Source of the DNA: Ruminococcaceae bacterium UBA6855
GTDB taxonomy: Bacteria; Bacillota; Clostridia; Oscillospirales; Acutalibacteraceae
Length of the DNA stretch: 7,187 nucleotides
Direction of reading: 5' to 3'
NCBI GenBank assembly: GCA_002451755.1
Contig: DKDF01000107.1
Location: 197-7,383, forward strand
Below are positions 5,662 through 7,187 of this stretch, one piece after another. The translations under genes were made by a program, and so were the position numbers. The notes beneath the pieces were generated by a model. The model had not been told where the DNA came from. It did not search any database and saw only the letters and a list, made by a program, of their open reading frames with translations. Position 1 is the first letter of the stretch. Every line of letters begins with the position of its first letter.

Positions 5662-6531
5662 TCAGACCGATTCGTTTATCACGTTCGGATCCTGCTCGCC
5701 GCTGACCGTCGGCAACATTTCGACCGACTGTATTGAAACGGTGGAGTCGAAGATCGGAACGTTTTCGAGATATGTGCTGATGAATCCCGGGTGGCTGACG
5801 AATATATCATATGTCGCATAAGGCGCAAGCCCGCCCGAGCCCTGCTCTGTCTCCGACAGGGATTTGTCGGGAGCGGGCAGCTGGAGATTGTCGAGTATGC
5901 CGCTCGAATCGGTGTGCGAATCATATATATAATATTTTTCGCCGCCTATCTCTTTGTATACTACCACTCGGCTGTTGCCGACGGGATAGAGCCCGTTCGA
6001 GCCGTAGGTCTCAACGCGCAGGATGCCGCGCTTGTTGCGCTCGCCCTTGAATTCGTCGAATCGCTGCATCGCGGATTGAGTGTTCGTCGAGGCGAGATTT
6101 TTGTTTTTGAGCGTCTGCGGGTCGACGAATATCGTGCGCGGCTGGGGGATGTCTCCGCGCCCTGCCGCCTGCGTGCGCTCGGGTGTGAACTGGGATTTGT
6201 CCGTGTCCGCGCCGTCGTCAAACTGCATCTGGCTCTCCCTCTGAGCGTCGGTCTGCCGCTGAACTGTAACTGTCGCCGCGGCGCTCACCGCTTCGTTTTC
6301 CTCCGCCTTTGCCGAAACCGCCTCGGCGGGCTCTGCCGCCGGCGCGTTTACAGGTTCTGCATCCTCCTGCGTCTGCGCCGAAACCTGTTCGGCTTGGCTT
6401 TCCTGCTGCGCCGATACAGGCTCCGATTCCGCCTTTTCCTGCGCGGATACAGGTGCCGTGTTGCGTTTTTCAAATTCGAGCAGTTCTCTCTTGTATCGCT
6501 CCATGAGCGAGACTATATCTTCGTTGTTCAT
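5662..6531 (-). CDS. Uncharacterised protein with VSA-repeat linker and prealbumin-like (carboxypeptidase-regulatory-like) C-terminal domain
   Basis: The protein has 289 residues. Its parts are a short charged helix (1-24, MNNEDIVSLMERYKRELLEF), a low-complexity Glu/Ala/Gln-rich region (25-86) with a VSA motif every 10-11 residues, a polar linker (87-165), and a beta-rich C-terminal domain (about 168-275). That domain contains GILRVETYGSNGLYPVGNSR, VVVYKEIGGEKYYIYDSHTD, SSGILDNLQLPAP and YATYDIFVSHPGFIS, followed by VPIFDSTVSIQSVEMLP. The order (variable strand, TDSSG turn, PAP, Y-Y-V-GF, then V-IF-S-Q) fits transthyretin-like domains that precede SpoIID-like/PG-binding proteins in clostridia, often fused to them. 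There is no signal peptide. The ATG at 6531 follows the SD GGAGGCC. It is the first gene of a tight pair with the SpoIID-like gene (11-nt gap), so both probably act on the same spore-wall structure. The fold assignment is from pattern only. Confidence 0.7.
   Translation of the reverse strand: MNNEDIVSLMERYKRELLEFEKRNTAPVSAQEKAESEPVSAQQESQAEQVSAQTQEDAEPVNAPAAEPAEAVSAKAEENEAVSAAATVTVQRQTDAQRESQMQFDDGADTDKSQFTPERTQAAGRGDIPQPRTIFVDPQTLKNKNLASTNTQSAMQRFDEFKGERNKRGILRVETYGSNGLYPVGNSRVVVYKEIGGEKYYIYDSHTDSSGILDNLQLPAPDKSLSETEQGSGGLAPYATYDIFVSHPGFISTYLENVPIFDSTVSIQSVEMLPTVSGEQDPNVINESV
6274..6459 (-). repeat. Degenerate 33-bp (11-residue) VSA repeats
   Basis: Six copies of a PVSAQ-like motif start at residues 27, 38, 49, 60, 71 and 81 of the 289-residue protein (PVSAQ, PVSAQ, QVSAQ, PVNAP, AVSAK, AVSAA). 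The spacing is 11 residues, except 10 for the last step. The DNA keeps a matching 33-bp period, for example GCCGAAAC and GCGGATAC-type units on the plus strand. Copy number may vary between strains. Confidence 0.75.
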
Positions 6532-6553
6532 AAAAGGCCTCCGTTGGGTAAAA

Positions 6554-6585
6554 TTTGCAGGGCGTCCGTTTTGCGGGCGCGCAAA
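6554..6585 (-). other. Hairpin in the 5' leader of the 289-residue gene
   Basis: TTTGC (6554-6558) pairs with GCAAA (6581-6585), and GCGTCCG (6562-6568) with CGGGCGC (6574-6580), with a 3-nt bulge and a 5-nt loop. In the minus-strand transcript one central pair becomes C-A. It lies about 10 nt upstream of the SD and lacks a T-tract suited to a terminator. Its function is unknown; mRNA stabilisation or modulation of initiation is possible. Confidence 0.35.
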
Positions 6586-6599
6586 GACATCCCATATTT

Positions 6600-6629
6600 A
6601 ATATATTGCCTATTCGCCTTTTTGGTCAC
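6600..6629 (-). promoter_or_regulatory. Weak promoter candidate for the 289-residue/SpoIID-like pair
   Basis: GTGACC (6629-6624), an 18-nt spacer, and TATATT (6605-6600) on the minus strand. It is a 4/6 match at -35 and 5/6 at -10. I looked for mother-cell or forespore -10 elements starting CATA on the minus strand in 6541-6700 and found none, although a sporulation-specific promoter would be expected. Confidence 0.25.
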
Positions 6630-6749
6630 ACGGTCGGTCTTCGCGGCATACCATTTAGCAAGAGGGCGGCGGATTTTGTGAATTTTGTCGGATTTCGCGC
6701 CCATAACCTACAAGAAAACTGGTTCTTGAAACAAAAGTGAAAAAATGTG

Positions 6750-6778
6750 TTGACAACAAAAGCGCAGAGTGCTACAAT
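6750..6778 (+). promoter_or_regulatory. Sigma-A promoter of the T-box leader
   Basis: A perfect TTGACA (6750-6755), an exact 17-nt spacer, and TACAAT (6773-6778, 5/6). Transcription would start near 6785, just before the first pairing strand of Stem I (6787). Confidence 0.88.
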
Positions 6779-6784
6779 TCAGTA

Positions 6785-7060
6785 AACCGTTGAAGAAGGG
6801 TAAGTAAGATTTCTCCCTCATCTCGAAGAGAGCCGCAGGCGGTGGGATTGCGGCAGAATGAAAGAAACCTGAATGGACTTCTAAGGGCAATCGGAACAAA
6901 GGGTATCCTTTAAGTATGTGCGCCGGAGCAGGACTCTCCGTGAAGAAAAGTCAGCGTATGTCAGTACGCGCTAAGCGGACGCAAAAGCGTCAAGCCGGGT
7001 GGCACCGCAGGATGATAATATCTCCTGTCCCAGCATTATTGCAGGGACAGGAGTTTTTTT
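6785..7060 (+). ncRNA. T-box riboswitch, tRNA-Trp specific (UGG specifier)
   Basis: The conserved T-box GGGTGGCACCGC lies at 6997-7008. Stem I is formed by CCG/TTG (6787-6792) with CAA/CGG (6888-6894) and AGAAG (6794-6798) with CTTCT (6878-6882). The specifier loop has the S-turn pair AGTA (6803-6806) and GAA (6871-6873); directly after GAA come TGG (6874-6876) and the conserved purine A6877. The upper helix is AG-TTTCT (6807-6814) with AGAAA-CCT (6863-6870). The distal stem is GCCGC (6832-6836) with GCGGC (6850-6854). Smaller hairpins follow at 6898-6911, 6924-6940, 6954-6969 and 6978-6991. Antiterminator: GGG (6997-6999), bulge TGGCACC (7000-7006), GCAGGA (7007-7012) pairing with TCCTGT (7023-7028), and CCC (7029-7031). 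The UGGC bulge pairs with GCCA, fitting G73 of bacterial tRNA-Trp. Uncharged tRNA-Trp should favour read-through. Confidence 0.95.
7022..7060 (+). terminator. T-box-controlled intrinsic terminator
   Basis: CTCCTGTCCC (7022-7031) pairs perfectly with GGGACAGGAG (7044-7053), and a GCA/TGC extension is possible inside the loop. Seven T follow (7054-7060). The 5' strand is the same segment that closes the antiterminator (7023-7031), so the two structures exclude each other. Confidence 0.95.
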
Positions 7061-7078
7061 ATTTCGGAGGAGATAGTT

Positions 7079-7120
7079 ATGTTTTTGTTGAGTAAACTTT
7101 GGCGCATGCCGCGCCTGTAA
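7079..7120 (+). CDS. 13-codon Trp-containing ORF directly after the T-box (possible leader peptide)
   Basis: The ATG at 7079 is preceded by an excellent SD, GGAGGAG (7066-7072), six bases away, and starts 19 nt after the T-box terminator T-tract. The peptide is MFLLSKLWRMPRL, then TAA (7118-7120), with one Trp codon (TGG, 7100-7102). The other two frames after the ATG also close quickly, so no simple frameshift within the window rescues a long ORF. The B. subtilis anti-TRAP operon has the same order, a Trp T-box followed by a short Trp-containing leader peptide, but with three consecutive Trp codons and the next gene's SD close behind. Alternatives are the decayed 5' end of a Trp-regulated gene, or a small protein. 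Confidence 0.5.
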   Translation: MFLLSKLWRMPRL

Positions 7121-7187
7121 TATTTTCGATTCTTAAGTTTAGCTCAAAAATTTTTATCAATTACCGAAAGACTAACTATTAAAAGTC
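7121..7187. other. AT-rich tail with no recognisable gene start
   Basis: About three quarters of these 67 bases are A or T. I see no SD plus start codon, terminator hairpin or ORF continuing past the window. It separates the Trp-containing ORF from whatever T-box target lies beyond the right edge. Confidence 0.5.

Noticed and set aside
5791..6681. 296-codon plus-strand ORF opposite the VSA-repeat gene
   Set aside because: Arg/Leu/Cys-rich antisense translation; the minus-strand frame has a proper SD, operon spacing and a plausible domain.
6711..6728. CAAGAA/TTCTTG inverted repeat upstream of the T-box promoter
   Set aside because: Only six pairs with no T-tract on either strand; too weak to call a terminator or operator, though it lies near the -35.

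Overview
The window looks like chromosomal DNA of an anaerobic, spore-forming member of the Clostridia (Bacillota). Three things point there: a GerA/SpoVAF-family germination protein, a SpoIID-like cell-wall protein with peptidoglycan-binding repeats, and a textbook T-box riboswitch. Coding DNA is moderately GC-rich and the gaps are AT-rich. Shine-Dalgarno sites are strong GGAGG types. A finer placement, such as a gut Oscillospirales-type lineage, is inference only.

All protein genes longer than the last 13-codon ORF lie on the minus strand, so they read from right to left. From the right: a gene at 5662-6531 encodes a 289-residue protein with a repetitive acidic linker and a probable prealbumin-like beta domain. 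It is followed 11 nt later by a 451-residue SpoIID/LytB-like protein with three peptidoglycan-binding domains (4295-5650). A strong intrinsic terminator (4232-4279) closes this pair and sits directly before the SD of a spoVAF-like gene (2790-4214). Next, a well-formed promoter (2725-2753) drives a short NfeD-family membrane protein with a TTG start (2232-2669) and an SPFH/stomatin-like protein (1263-2219), a classic pair, ended by a terminator at 1214-1247. A separate unit encodes a leucine-carboxyl-methyltransferase-type SAM enzyme (183-1064). At the left edge are the first 27 codons of an Old Yellow Enzyme-family oxidoreductase (1-81).

Two plus-strand RNA units stand out. The first is a consensus promoter (1117-1145) followed about 30 nt later by an intrinsic terminator, which predicts an orphan RNA of roughly 54 nt. 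The second is a complete T-box leader (promoter 6750-6778, leader to 7060). Its specifier can be read as UGG (Trp), and its UGGC bulge fits the G73 discriminator of bacterial tRNA-Trp. The only ORF after it within the window is a well-initiated 13-codon ORF that contains one Trp codon, followed by AT-rich sequence with no further gene start. This resembles, but does not copy, the T-box plus leader-peptide arrangement of the Bacillus subtilis anti-TRAP operon.

The sporulation theme (SpoIID-like wall protein, its partner and the SpoVAF-like protein) covers 2790-6531. The remaining genes are membrane-maintenance (NfeD/SPFH) and metabolic genes. I found no CRISPR array, tRNA, rRNA, insertion sequence or phage gene.
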